In this document: piece after piece, positions 21,151 through 32,504 of the stretch
How positions within the stretch are numbered: the first letter of the stretch is position 1
Layout of the letters: each line of letters begins with the position of its first letter
NCBI GenBank assembly: GCA_022828595.1
Contig: JAKGHH010000002.1
Location: 65,630,383-65,694,382 of the forward strand
From: Nelumbo lutea
Taxonomy: Eukaryota > Streptophyta > Magnoliopsida > Proteales > Nelumbonaceae
Length of the DNA stretch: 64,000 bases
Reading direction: 5' to 3'
Notes under the pieces: generated by a model
What the model was told of the DNA's origin: nothing
Seen by the model: the letters and a program-made list of their open reading frames with translations, nothing else
The model's database searches: none
Translations under genes and position numbers: made by a program

Positions 21151-23225
21151 TTTAATTTGTAAGTAAACTAATTATGGTTATAATCTCTGATAGGGATGAG
21201 TTTTTCATCCAATCCAGTCACTTGTAACCTATACATGACCAAGAAATTTCATAGATGAACATCTTCAATTCAAGATTGCGGGTGAAATCTTCAACAAGTT
21301 CTTCATCCTTTTTTGCTTTTTCTATATAGATTTCTTCAATTGGGTGCTCGTAAAGAACTTTGTTTTCAACAGCACCATCTATGGTTATATCTATGAAGGA
21401 TATCTGCAGCCATAAAAAACCCTAAGAGAGAGAGAGAGAGAGTGCAAAACCTTATAATTTATATTATTTTGTATGTATTTGCTCCTTCCAAACTGAGCCA
21501 AAAGGTTTTCTTTAAGATCCTCTGAATTCTTTTCTGAATTAGGAAATCACAACTGCAGCTCAAAGCTAAGCATGTAATTTCAAATCGACGTATTTTGATT
21601 TTCAATATACCCGGACCACAACTTCTTTATGAACAAAAGAAAAATCACCGGTTCTTTACAGTAGTAAGGAATGATATAAAAGTTAACAATGGATATGGCA
21701 TTAGGATTTATTAACAGACCCTATATAGTGAGATAAGGCTTAAATGATAATGACGATTTTAATTGAAACATGATGAAGATGAAAAGAATGACTTAATTAA
21801 CTGACATATGGCAAAGGTCTATTGGCTTAAAATTTGCCATATGGAAAGAGGGAGATCCAAAAATTCATATAACAGCTACCCACAAGAAGCTGCCGCCTGC
21901 CGGTGGCATTGGATAAGGACTTCCTCGATGGACAAGATCCTTTGCAATGACAAAAGCTTTGTTCTTATCGCCCTTTCCCTTGTGAAAGAGAGGGTGCATG
22001 ATTTAATTTTGGCTGCAAGTCTGCAACGGAGGACATGAATTGTACTGAGAATCTTATGAGAGGCTATGGACTTCAGCAGACAGCTTTGTTTGCAAGTTGA
22101 TATCTAACAAGATTTATTATTAGGAATTAGAATATGGGACATACTTCAAATTCCTCACACATGAGTTTGACAGTTGGGGGAAGACCCTTGATGTGCACCT
22201 TACCCTTAAAGGAGTTGAGTTTCCTCATACATATATATACCAACCAATGATGTGATGACACATCAGAAGAAAGCTTAACTGTGAGAGTTCAGATCAGGTA
22301 GGCACACTCTATAAGAAATTCGCATTAGATCCATGTCTCAAACGCGCCCTATAGCACATTTCAACCATGCATTGGAAACATCTCTCCATGACAAGTGCAA
22401 GTATGGAATATTAACTCCCTCAAGAAATACACACGGCCGGAATCAGTACTTAATAAATATTCTCATAAATGAGTCCGTATCAGATCGGTACATTCCGTGA
22501 ACACAGCACATCGATCAAGTAGTCAGAAAATTTTTTAACACCTGTCCGATAAGCAAGAATCGATGATCAAGTTTTCCTCTTAATCTGATGTAGAATTAAT
22601 TTCAGGGCACATTTGCCAATAGAGATCATGTTTTATTTTCAGAGAGAGAAGATGCATTTCCAGAGATCATTTTCAGGAAACCTAGTTGAAGCCTCGCGAT
22701 TTAGAGGAAACATTTGGTGCAGTGACTTTGCCGTAGCATTTGTCGGGAAAAAAGGGCTATGAATTTATTATCTGCATTAACGATCATGGAGGGAAACAAC
22801 ATCCATCCTACAAAATACTTATCCACCTTGAAGGAGACTACTCTTTCATGGAGGAGCTAAACTGTGGAAACTGCCACACTATGTGGGGCTCAGAAGAAGC
22901 TAAGCGAACATTTACACACTGTGTAGGGCTTAGTTTTCTTGGAAATGCCCAAGTTCAAAGTATCGATCGATGCTAGTTCCATTCAATCCAAACTCCTTAA
23001 TTTTTCTGTTTTTCTTCTTCTGATCTCTTGTCAGTAGAATTGTCATGTTATGTTAAAATTTAGCATTTTGAGTACCTTAGATTTAGATTTGATATGAGAC
23101 ACATTGTATCGATATTTTCAACTTTGAAAATAGTCATTGAGTTGGTCAATAATAATATTGTCAGACTCGGACTGGTATGGACTGTTGAAGCCGTGACCTT
23201 AACCACTACTCTAAGACCCGGTTAA
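21151..23225. other. Spacer downstream of SAUR
   Basis: Contains a short (GA)n at about 21426-21442 and half of an F2 foldback core (CATTGGAAACATCTCTCCATG at about 22370). A few 70-80 codon ORFs show no domain. No gene is recognised. Confidence 0.45.
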
Positions 23226-23233
23226 TTGATGGT

Positions 23234-23604
23234 TAGGGGTGAGAAAAAAAAAACTCAAAAACCGAATCGACCAAAATCGAACTAAAAACCGAATTGATCG
23301 GTTTGGTTTTGATTAACCAATATAGGAAATCGGCGATTAACTGAATCGATATGCATTATTATATGTATGTTTATATTTTTTATATATTATAAATTAATAA
23401 ATATGCATTATATATAAATATATATTTATAATTTTTTATTATATATTTTTATTATATATATTATGAAAATTAAAAAACTGATGAACTGAGCCGGTGAATC
23501 GATTAACCGATTGATTTCAGTTCGATTTCAGTTACCAATTTTCCAAAAACCAATTATACCAAATCGGTACAAGAAAAAGCCCCAACCAAACCGTGAGCAC
23601 CCTA
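23234..23604. mobile_element. hAT MITE, 371 bp
   Basis: The ends TAGGGGTGAG and (reverse complement) TAGGGTGCTCACGG are flanked by TTGATGGT (23226-23233) and TTGATGAT (23605-23612), an 8-bp target duplication with one mismatch. Terminal blocks AACCGAATCGACC and GGTTTGGTT lie around an AT-rich centre. Confidence 0.8.
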
Positions 23605-24126
23605 TTGATGATTCTCGTGGTCAAAAGAGTTAATTGCCACTTAACCAAAAAAACTATGATCCAATTAGCATTCCAAAGTAATCCAGGATGGTCGCTTGTG
23701 TGCTCAATTCAAAGAGCAAATCCACTGTTTCAAGTCAAGTTGGGACTGTAAATTCCTAATATTAAAGCAAGAAATGTTTATTATAAGCCATACAAATAAG
23801 AAATTAGATTTCGTACTCACAAGATCATGCTCACACCGTTCCAACAGTGTCTTGCAGCCTTTCATATATTGGAAATATCTGCTTATAAAAAAAAAAAAAA
23901 CATATAATTAGAGAGATATTCCCAATGCATGACTGTGAAAAAAGTGTGAGCACTGAATCCAATCTCTACAAAGAAGTAACAGCCACACTTAGAATTGAAG
24001 CATTGTAAGTTTACAAAGGGTTAGGAGCTCAAATTTTCTTCTCTCTACTTAGCTATCTCTAGATCACTGTTGGCAAATAACGTTAATGTTGGACAAGACA
24101 GTAAAAGTATGAGAATCAAGAAAGAA
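23605..24126. other. Spacer
   Basis: No gene is seen. An A-run (23888-23900) is followed by GAGAGATATTCCCAATGCATG (from about 23913), a half-site of the F2 foldback family. Confidence 0.4.
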
Positions 24127-24158
24127 GGGGTATTGATTTGGGCACATCCCAATTTTAG

Positions 24159-24592
24159 TAGGGCTGAGAATGGATCAAATTGAGTTTGGCTACACGTATA
24201 TCTTAATCCGGTTCCATAATTAGAGAGATCTGAATTCTATTCAATAAAGCATAGATCCGAAGTTGATTCATTTACATATTGGATATCTGATTAGATTAGA
24301 ATATTAAATTTTAATAAACTTGGCATAAACTTATAAAATTAAATATGAAAATGGTAATACCATAAATAGAAAAGAGTATATTTATTTACCTAGAATTTTA
24401 AATTCCATTTAATTGAGATTAATAACATATCCAAATTTGATCTGATTTTTAAAAGTAAATCTGATTCAACCCGATTAACAAACTGGTCATGTTTCAAAAT
24501 CTAATTTGACTCATTAATGACCAAATGGATATCTTAATCCAACTTAACTGAATCAGATTTTTACCTGATTAAATTCGATCCATTTGCAGCTT
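24159..24592. mobile_element. hAT MITE nested in the larger TIR element
   Basis: Starts TAGGGCTGAGAATGGATC; the right end, reverse complemented, is AAGCTGCAAATGGATC. Flanks AATTTTAG (24151-24158) and AATTTTGA (24593-24600) look like an 8-bp target duplication with two changes. Confidence 0.6.
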
Positions 24593-24689
24593 AATTTTGA
24601 GAGGAATAGCCCAACTAAGAAAGTTATACTTTTCAAAAGATATAAAAAAAGAACTAGCTTGGGATGTGCCCAAATCAATCCCCCCCAAA

Positions 24690-24691
24690 AA

Positions 24692-24751
<60 letters not shown>

Positions 24752-24763
24752 AATAAATAAATA
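24690..24763. repeat. (AAT)n-(AAAT)n microsatellite
   Basis: A compound run of AAT then AAAT units inside the second half of the nested TIR element. Confidence 0.95.
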
Positions 24764-25121
24764 AAATTTATCTTTGAATATGCAAGTGTTAATTTAAATG
24801 ATCCATTTGCACTCTTAACTTTTAGAGTAATACCCCCGACCAAAAAAAGTTACATTCTTTAAAAGACCCTAATTAGGGATGTGCCCAAATCAATCCCTTA
24901 AAAACATTTATCTTAAAATTTTTATCTTTGAATATGTAATGTTTACTGCCATCCACCTTTGTTAAGAGATACCACTTATCTTGATCTGAAGACTTCAATG
25001 AAATATTAGACACATTATTTTTTTTTAAGCAAAAATGTTTTCATGGAGCTACATCAAAAGAAACTTCCTTTTGAAAAATGCATGAAATTTAGACAAACAC
25101 AATAGAAGTGAAAACAAAAAT

Positions 25122-25150
25122 GATATATATATATATATATATATATATTT
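25122..25150. repeat. (AT)n microsatellite
   Basis: About 14 AT units in a non-coding spacer. Confidence 0.9.
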
Positions 25151-25228
25151 TCATGTTCTAAGTTCTAACATTAAAGCTAAACTACTACATATATATAAAT
25201 TCATGTAGAGGCAGTAGAATGAAGCTAT

Positions 25229-25894
25229 GACCATATTTGGTTTAAATTCTTATTCTTTCTCATTCTTATCCAAGATGAAATTCTAAAATGGACAAGAATG
25301 GGTAAAAATAGGGAGAATGAGAAAATATTGCTATGAACCAAACATTTGTTTCCTAAAAATGATTTCTTTTCAGACTGACAAGTGTCCTATGTTGCTCATT
25401 TTCATTCTTCAAAAAAAAAAAAAAAATTGTGGTGTTATTCATAAACCGCTAGCCTAGGTCTCCACTGTTGGCACAGATGTTTACCGATGGATGGCCTACA
25501 GTCAATGTTTACCAGTTGGAATAGATGTTTTGTAAAAGTGTTTTTATAAAAGTACTTTCATAAGTGTTTTTGTAAAAAGTGTTTTCATAAAAGTAATGTC
25601 ATAAAGTGCTTTTATAAAAGTACTTTCATAAAAGTGCTTTAGTAAAAGTACTTTTATAAAAGTGTTTTTACTAAAGTGCTTTCATAAAATCAAATAATGA
25701 AAATGAGCAAGATGGGGCATGATTGTTTTTCATGCTGCAAGCTACCCAATTTTTATAATATGGGGCTGATTTTTCATTTTAAAAAAAAATATGGCCCATG
25801 GCAAAAATTTTGTAACCAAACACTAATATTATTCATTCTTGCCAGAATGAGTAAGAAATAAAAGAATGAGGCTTATAGTGAACCAAACATGGCC
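25229..25894. mobile_element. TIR element sharing the AAAAGTGCTTT array
   Basis: The left end GACCATATTTGGTTTAAATT and the right end (reverse complement) GGCCATGTTTGGTTCACTAT are inverted repeats. The block 25531-25690 is made of TTTTATAAAAGTGCTTTCAT-type units like the interior of the element at 9599-10414. A target duplication is unclear. Confidence 0.6.
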
Positions 25895-26439
25895 TCTATT
25901 TCCAATTAACACAAGAAGACTTCTATTCTATAACAATGTGCTGCATTTAATTAAGGGAAATTTTCTAAAACTACCCTTATGATTTAATTAATTGACTAAC
26001 TCTATCCTTATTGTTTACGTATTGTCTTAAGGTATGCCTGCTGTTTTTAAGAACTGTCTAAAACCTCCCTTCCCATTAATTTTCCTCCGCACTCGGTTCA
26101 CATGTAACATCACGTAACAGATTTTTTTAAATTTCCTAAAATACCCTTCTTATGAACTGTTTATCATCTTCAACCTTGAGAAAAACAACAGAGCGGAGGT
26201 TACAAGAACCCCTTCTCCTTTTGATTCCCCTTTGTACCTCACTGGTAGGCACAGTTGCATAGAGGGATAAGCAGTTTGCCGATTTTTATAAAACAAAATC
26301 TCTCATAGTAACGTTTTTTCAAGTAACAGATATATCATCGCCGGTATCCACATTACCCAGAACGGTCCACCAACTTCATTTTTCTTTGTTAAACAGGAGT
26401 TTACATTTTCTTTTTTCTATTATTTTGCAGGAAAAGTTG

Positions 26440-26880
26440 TTCAGAATTTTCAGAGAGGTCCATTAAAATTTTTCTCCATAAAATCTTAGATATTTCATTG
26501 CTTCACCATGAAAGGTAGTTTCTTCTTTTTGGCGGTCGGAATCTGGAAAATCAAAATAGAAAACAAACTTGCATTTGGCCTCCTCGAAAACCTCGCTAAT
26601 CTCTATCAAGATAGGCGTTTCCGTAGCTTGAGAGTTGAGAAGAAAGCCCCTATATCTGTATCTGTATGGCAACACTTTGTTCCTTCACAGTTTTGACCTC
26701 ACAAGTCACAACCGGTGGGATGTCCTTAATAAATCCTTGAGAGAAATCCAACTTCCAATAGCTATTCCATTTTGATCTGTGTCCAATTGATTTGTTTGTA
26801 TCCACTTTTACTTCCTCTCTCCTTTCACTCTCCACTGCCCCTTCATGTCCGAGCCCACTGTTTTGAATCGATTTTGAAGT
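26440..26880 (-). pseudogene. Unrecognised gene-like fragment inside the Pack-MULE
   Basis: Two overlapping minus-strand frames (26835-26650 and 26675-26463) read like a continuous coding piece with one frameshift: KLDFSQGFIKDIPPVVTCEV, then EISEVFEEAKCKFVFYFDFP. I do not recognise the family. Base composition is less AT-rich than the flanks, which fits captured exon sequence. Confidence 0.35.
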
Positions 26881-26898
26881 TGCTAATAAAGATCAGCC

Positions 26899-27170
26899 AT
26901 GCTGCTATTCGTATATCCATCCATCAATTTTGCTTTTCTGGGTAATTACACACAGAATAGTGCGTTCCAGTACCATCTCAATCTCCTCCTCTCCATTCTT
27001 CCCGGTTTGATCACCAGCTTCTATAATGGCACTGCAGGCATGAGTCCAAACCAAGTTTATGCTCGGTATTTGTGCAGAGCTAGGAGATGCTATGCCGCCT
27101 GGTTTGCCGGACTTGTGTCATAGCTGCTGCAAATCAGGATGTTGTGCAACGATGCCCCAACGATACACCT
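26899..27170 (+). pseudogene. Captured DUF26 (Gnk2-homologous) domain fragment, frameshifted
   Basis: Frame 1 reads GNYTQNSAFQYHLNLLLSIL, then FYNGTAGMSPNQVYARYLCR. After a frameshift near 27080 it continues VCRTCVIAAANQDVVQRCPN. These match successive blocks of the DUF26 domain (the N-terminal blocks, the first Cys and the C-x2-C motif). The domain occurs in cysteine-rich receptor-like kinases and secreted antifungal proteins. No kinase part is present. One domain, broken once, bounded by Pack-MULE sequence. Confidence 0.75.
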
Positions 27171-27681
27171 GAACTCAAGTCTCCTATGCAGATTATCCTA
27201 GGGAGAAGTTTTGAAGTGTAGTAAAAAAGTTGAAAGCTAGCCGGAACACCATATTCTCGAATAAAACTGAAGATGACATCCACATAAGATTATGGAGGTT
27301 CCACGTATAAATTCTAGGAAAGATTAATGGTTTTGTTGGTCTTAAAACAAGGTGACAGCAAGGGATCATCGCCGACTTCTGTGCCAATAATCAATGGCAA
27401 CAAAGGAGGGTGTGTTTCAGAGATGGAAGACATTGCACTCACATTATTAGGGAAAGAGGTATTAACATAGGCCCTACAGCGAGAAAGGAAGAGGGAAGGG
27501 AAGAGGAGTTGACAAAATTTTCATTAGTTCGATTGGGTTTTGTTTTGAAATTTTGAAGAATAATGAAGGGTAAATTTGACATTTCATCTACTATAAGATA
27601 ATATATAAACGGTAAGAATAGAATTAATTTAATTAGCTAAACTACAAAGATAGTTTAATAAAAAATTTGCCCTTTAATTAA

Positions 27682-28178
27682 TTTTCCTGTTGAAATGTCC
27701 ATCCTTTTGATAGTTAGATACTCCTAGTGTGGCAATGCTTATCACCAACCAAAGCAGATTTTCTCATTGTTTGGCTGCAAAACTGATCTGATTGGGTTCT
27801 GTTGTATACTTTGAGCTTCACCCAACATTGTGTGATGGGTCTTTAAGAAAATATTGCAAGTGAATATATAGAGAAAAGGTGTAGGGTTTCTTCACCGATA
27901 CTTTTTCAACAATATTTTAAAAACCAACCGAGCTTCAACCCGGAAGAAATTCTCCATTCTTCATGAGAGGTTGAAAAATTCAACCTGATAGTTAACCCAG
28001 ATCAAGTTTCTTTGAAGAAGACTGAAATTAGGAACAATTAATGCAAACAAGATTAGCACGGAATTGTACAAATCACGAAAATGGAGAAGAAATCAAAACC
28101 ACGTGAAAACAAAATTCTAAAGCTACATTTTCAAACAAAACGAGAAAGTCTCTATGTATAGCTCCCCTGGAACATATT
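27682..28178. other. Spacer
   Basis: No gene or repeat recognised. Confidence 0.4.
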
Positions 28179-28500
28179 TTAATTAGGGATGTAAACGGAT
28201 GAGATTGGATTCGAATCCGATCCAACATTATTTGTGTCAATTCCAATCCGGTCCAAAGATCCAAACTGATTAGATAGGATTTGAATAAATCGAATCTTCA
28301 GATCTGATCCCATTCAACTTGTTTTTTTTTTCAATTAATAAATTATTAAAAGAAAAATAAAATATACTAATGTAAATAAAGCAAAAACAAAAAATACAAG
28401 TATTTTATAATTATTTTTATCATATATACATGTTTTTTATAAAAAATAAATAAATAATATAACAAATTTATAAATAAATAAATAACACATAAAAAATAGT
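28179..28500. mobile_element. hAT-like MITE remnant
   Basis: Begins TTAGGGATGTAAACGGATGA followed by GATTGGATTCGAATCCGATC, the usual left end of a plant hAT MITE. The right end has decayed into AT-rich sequence and cannot be placed. Confidence 0.4.
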
Positions 28501-28560
28501 GTCACGTGTGTACGAGTTCTGACAGAATATTAACGAATGCTAACGATAAGGGTAGAGTTA

Positions 28561-28872
28561 GGACCCGTTTGGCATGTCTTTCCGTGAGGTCTTTCGGCTG
28601 TTTACAAGCCGAGAAGACCGCTTTTCGGTCTATTTCCGTTTGGTGCACGGAAGATCTAGCTATCAAAAGATGGAACACCGAAAAGACACGGAGCTGATTT
28701 CAGGAGGCTCCAAATGAAGCTTCTCACATCTTTCGCATTTTAATCTCGCACGAAAAGATGTGTCTTCCTAACGTGATTCGGACTGCTCAGATCTTCATGC
28801 AAAAGATCAATGCGTCTTTTGCATGTCAGAGCTAACAAAAGATCTTCCCAAAAAGATGCACCAAACGGGCCC
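28561..28872. mobile_element. Tourist-like PIF/Harbinger MITE, 312 bp
   Basis: The termini GGACCCGTTTGGCATG and (reverse complement) GGGCCCGTTTGGTGCA are flanked on both sides by TTA (28558-28560 and 28873-28875). The interior has several AAAAGAT and TCTTTT motifs. It is markedly more GC-rich than its surroundings and non-coding. Confidence 0.8.
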
Positions 28873-28875
28873 TTA

Positions 28876-30844
28876 ATCAATTGCCAGAAACAATAGAAAT
28901 AGCGTTAAACAATAATCAAACAGTAAGGGTATATTTAGTCAATTAGCTAAAGGCATTTTAAGAAATTTATCCTTAAAAAATGACCTTTTTACAGTCTACT
29001 CCACCTCATAATTAATCAAAAATTAAATCCCCAAATATATTTATTTTCAGCTCCCCTATAAACAGCATCCCCCACCATGAATTGGAAATCTTTCTTCCCC
29101 TTGACACTGACCCGAGGGAATTAAAGTTCAGCCATAGTTAAGTCTATAGCTGTCTTTAGTTGGAATTTGGTTTATGCATTGTAAGATATCATTTCCACCA
29201 CAGTGAAAGAAGAACAAACAAAACAAACATGAAGAGAAAGCTTAAACTCCTTTTCTCTTGCTATCAAAAAAAGCATCCTAAACTTTAGAATTATGGGGTT
29301 ATAAGTTTATTTTCTTTGGTTTGGCAAGCAAGGTGAAAATTGAAAATTCTTCTGATGATCAAGGCCGTGTATTGGTAATATCTCCCATGAATGAAAAATT
29401 AAATTAATACATGTATAGAGATATTCCCAATGCCAGCTGATTATTTCCAAGGATTGGGTATATAGATAGATAGAGAGATAAAACAAAGGCCCCCATACCC
29501 CAAGTCTTATATTTCAGACAAGTGGCATCGTATTTTTTCAAGAAAAATGATCAAAAGGGTGATTATTTCACTCCCAAATATAAGCATTCTATTTTTTTTC
29601 TGAATTTTCTTTTTTATTTCCAAGTTGGCAAGTCATTTTCAAAGAAAAGCTGTAGTAAACTAAGTAATAATCTAATCACTAAGCGAAGTTCACTAAATTA
29701 AGTAATAATCTAATTATATCCATTCAAATACCTGTTTTACAATTAGATAACTATTACCTAACCTAATTTTTCAACTTACCCCTAATCACTTAATTAAATT
29801 CTTACCATCCAAGTTAAGTAACATAATTACTGTAAATAAATTTAATCCTTACCTAATTAGCTTAGCTCATTAGTTTAGTTATCTAAAATGGACTTAAAAC
29901 TTAAATTATCCTAAGTTAAGTTACTTTAAATTAAATCAAATTAATGTGAATTATCACATTAATGGTTCAGATCAAATGGTTGAAATTATTACATCTACAA
30001 ATAAAAGAACCCACCGTTCAGATCAAATGGTTCAGCAGTTCAACCGGACAGGTCACCAAAGACCTTGGAATCTGGCCTAACAATGGGTCAATTGGTCCAA
30101 CTGGCCAGTTCAACCGCAGGTTAAAATCATTGTCCGGCTGTTGAATTGCCTCAAACAGATATACAAATACAATTGGTGGGCACCCCCTAAACCAGTCTTA
30201 GAAATCGCATTTTATTCGTAAAATTTATTTGGGGTCAACTCTCTTCTCAAGTCAGACCACCCATCCATTCGAATATTGGTGGAGTATTAGATGACCATGA
30301 CCTATCATTCTATCAAGATTCAAGATTGACCACTGTGCTGATTCTTTTTCATGAAAGAATAATGACTTGCAGTTATCGCCTCACTCACCCATGGCTTCAT
30401 GCTTTGAAGGAATGTGCCCTGAAACCTGGAGGAATGAATTCATGGCCATGCATAGACTATGGCATTGATTGAAGCAACACAGAATTCTTGTTTGGCCCAA
30501 TGTGGGAATTTCTATGCCTTAGAACACTGTACACCTATCAATTTCAAGCCTCAAGTCTAACTAACAGATATATACAATTTCTTCTTCAGTGGCTGCAAAT
30601 GAGGACATGCTTCTTAATTAGACCAATGGAGCTGTTGTGAGAAGAAATGATGTGGAAAAATGGAGAATGGGATTGACTTGGAGAAGAAAGCCAGATGTGT
30701 TGCCTCCTCCCTCCAACTATCATACAATGCAGTTTTCACATTCTGTTTGGAGATCGCATTACCTGCGACCGTGGTCGCAAAACAATTCAGCGACCTCCAG
30801 TGAAATGCGAACACATCGGAGTTTGCAATAAATTCAATACATCA
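28876..30844. other. Spacer with short repeats
   Basis: GTATTGGTAATATCTCCCATG and GAGATATTCCCAATGCCA at about 29373-29436 form an F2 foldback core. 29660-29940 is an AT-rich stretch of recurring AAGTAATAATCTAAT / TTAGTTATCTAA motifs. 29960-30140 has GGTTCAGATCAAATGG twice, resembling hAT MITE ends. No gene recognised. Confidence 0.4.
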
Positions 30845-30962
30845 TGTTAGTGCCTTCAACGATGGATATGCCGATGTGGCATTAAGCAGAATGGAATGGC
30901 GAAACAGGATTCATGTCGCCAACCCCGTATAGTTGGGATATGGCTTAAATAATGATGATGCA
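30845..30962 (+). mobile_element. 3' tail of an RTE-type non-LTR retrotransposon
   Basis: GAATGGCGAAACAGGATTCATG, GCCAACCCCGTATAGTTGGG and ATATGGCTTAAATAATGATG form the C-terminal codons and 3' end typical of plant RTE elements, whose tails read GCCGACCCC..TGGGA.AAGGCTT followed by a short simple repeat. Only the last 120 bp are present, consistent with 5' truncation on insertion. Confidence 0.55.
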
Positions 30963-32064
30963 TTGGTGCCCTTATAATATAAATTGAGATTACATACTTT
31001 AGCAGGGCTATAGAAATCCATAGTCAATAGAACATGTCCGGTGCTTCCCTTGAACTTGCTATATGAAGAAAGATTTATGTGGGCCTCAACTTAAACCAGT
31101 AGATGCAAGTATCATGATTCATGTAAGTAAGACCATTTTCTCTGCAGCCCAATAACCCAACCAACCTGAAAATATTATGATTTATGAGTAACAGGTCGCA
31201 ATGGGTGGGCCAAGCAGGAGTACAAGGAGGTGGAGGTAGTATAGACCCAGCCCAGTCCATAATGGGCAAGAAATACTGAAATACAGCTATGACTGGGCTA
31301 TTCCCGAACCTCAAACAGGAAGAATCTCCATTCATGCATCCTTTCTGTGCTTCCCTCAGCTATGTATCTCTTTCATTTGCCTGCTTTTGGCCTTCTTTTG
31401 TTAGGCATTGAACCCCACCTTAGGTGCTGAGTGGTGTCCATCCCTCCCAAATACCTAATACATAGTTTCCGTCTATGGATCTCCAAAAAAAGCTTCAACC
31501 ATGGCATGGAAATATGCAGTAAGTTGGCCCTGCCCACACCACCTTCGTCAGTGGCCAAGTTGAATTGAAGTTAATGCTATGCCCTTATTCAAGAGAAAGC
31601 AAGGACTGGATTGAAGAATGGGTTGATTGAGGTCTGAGATCAGACAAACAAAGCAAGAGGAAGAAAATTCCACCACAAGTCAGCATATAGAACAAAGCAA
31701 TGGCAAAGTTATATTTCAGTTTCATGCATAATCTGTATTTCTATTCATGGTACAAAAATGCAATATTATGACAAGGCCAACCTTGTTTGACTGGGCTGGG
31801 CAGAGATGGATAAACAAAAGCCCAGCCCACCGAAACCCAAACACAAGCTAAACTGACTGTTCCAACTCTCCTTATGAGGCGGTTATTTCTCTAAGCCAGC
31901 ATACAACAGACCTAAAGTATGTTTGGAATCGTGACCAAGATGACTTAAGCTCTGAATGGGTATTCTGCAATTTCAGTCCCATTATTCAACTCAAAACACC
32001 ACCATAAGTACTGTTACAAACTCAGTGGAGACCCTTCCTTTTTCACTCTATTTGGTTCCTCTAG
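30963..32064. other. Spacer, including the 3' flank of gene A
   Basis: The part next to 32065 presumably holds the 3' UTR of gene A, but no certain polyadenylation signal could be assigned. The rest has no recognisable gene. Confidence 0.4.
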
Positions 32065-32504
32065 CTAGCTCACTAGAATCCTTTTCATGTTGTCAATGAG
32101 CTTTTGCATCTGTTCCCTGGAATGCAAAGGTGATGGATACACACAAGCACAGTCCAACTGCCCATTGCGAATTGTATCAAATATAGCAATGGAGGGACCG
32201 ACACTATGAACTGAAGAGCAACCCATGTAATCTTCCAGTCCAACCTCTTGGCACAAATCATTTAAATCATCGATCAAAGGGTTCTCAAAAACAGAGATGA
32301 AGCAAGTTCTCAACGATAAGGATGGGGTAAAGCCTGGGTTGTCGATTGCCTTGCACATGAGGTAGTTAAGGTCACCCATGTCTGAGAAATGCTTGTTGCA
32401 ATCCATAGAATTATTCAAGCTCACGTAGCATCTCTTTGCCAATTCCCATAGATCTTCTCCTCCCTTTATGTCGTGTGTGTTTAGGATGGCAGAGTGATAA
32501 AATC
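32065..32504 (-). CDS. Gene A exon 3 with stop codon
   Basis: Acceptor CTGTTTCAG|GATTTTATC; the Gly codon is completed across the junction. Ends NMKRILVS-TAG at 32065. Encodes FYHSAILNTHDIKGGEDLWE and the conserved C-terminus. Confidence 0.9.

Larger units (their letters stand above)
24127..24897. mobile_element. TIR element with a nested hAT MITE and internal duplication
   Basis: The left end ATTGATTTGGGCACATCCC is mirrored by GGGATGTGCCCAAATCAAT at 24876-24894, and the same terminus appears a third time at 24661-24682. A hAT MITE sits at 24159-24592. The segment from about 24605 to 24690 is repeated in tandem at about 24828-24900. Superfamily unassigned. Confidence 0.6.
25955..27672. mobile_element. 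Pack-MULE carrying a DUF26 fragment
   Basis: The left terminus GGGAAATTTTCTAAAACTAC pairs over about 100 bp with the right end (reverse complement GGGCAAATTTTTTATTAAAC). The match continues through TTAATTAATTGACTAACTCTAT-like sequence. Both sides carry TTTAATTAA (25946-25954 and 27673-27681), a perfect 9-bp target duplication, the hallmark of Mutator-like elements. There is no transposase. The interior holds a DUF26 coding fragment and other unrecognised, possibly captured, sequence. It is therefore a non-autonomous Pack-MULE. Confidence 0.85.
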
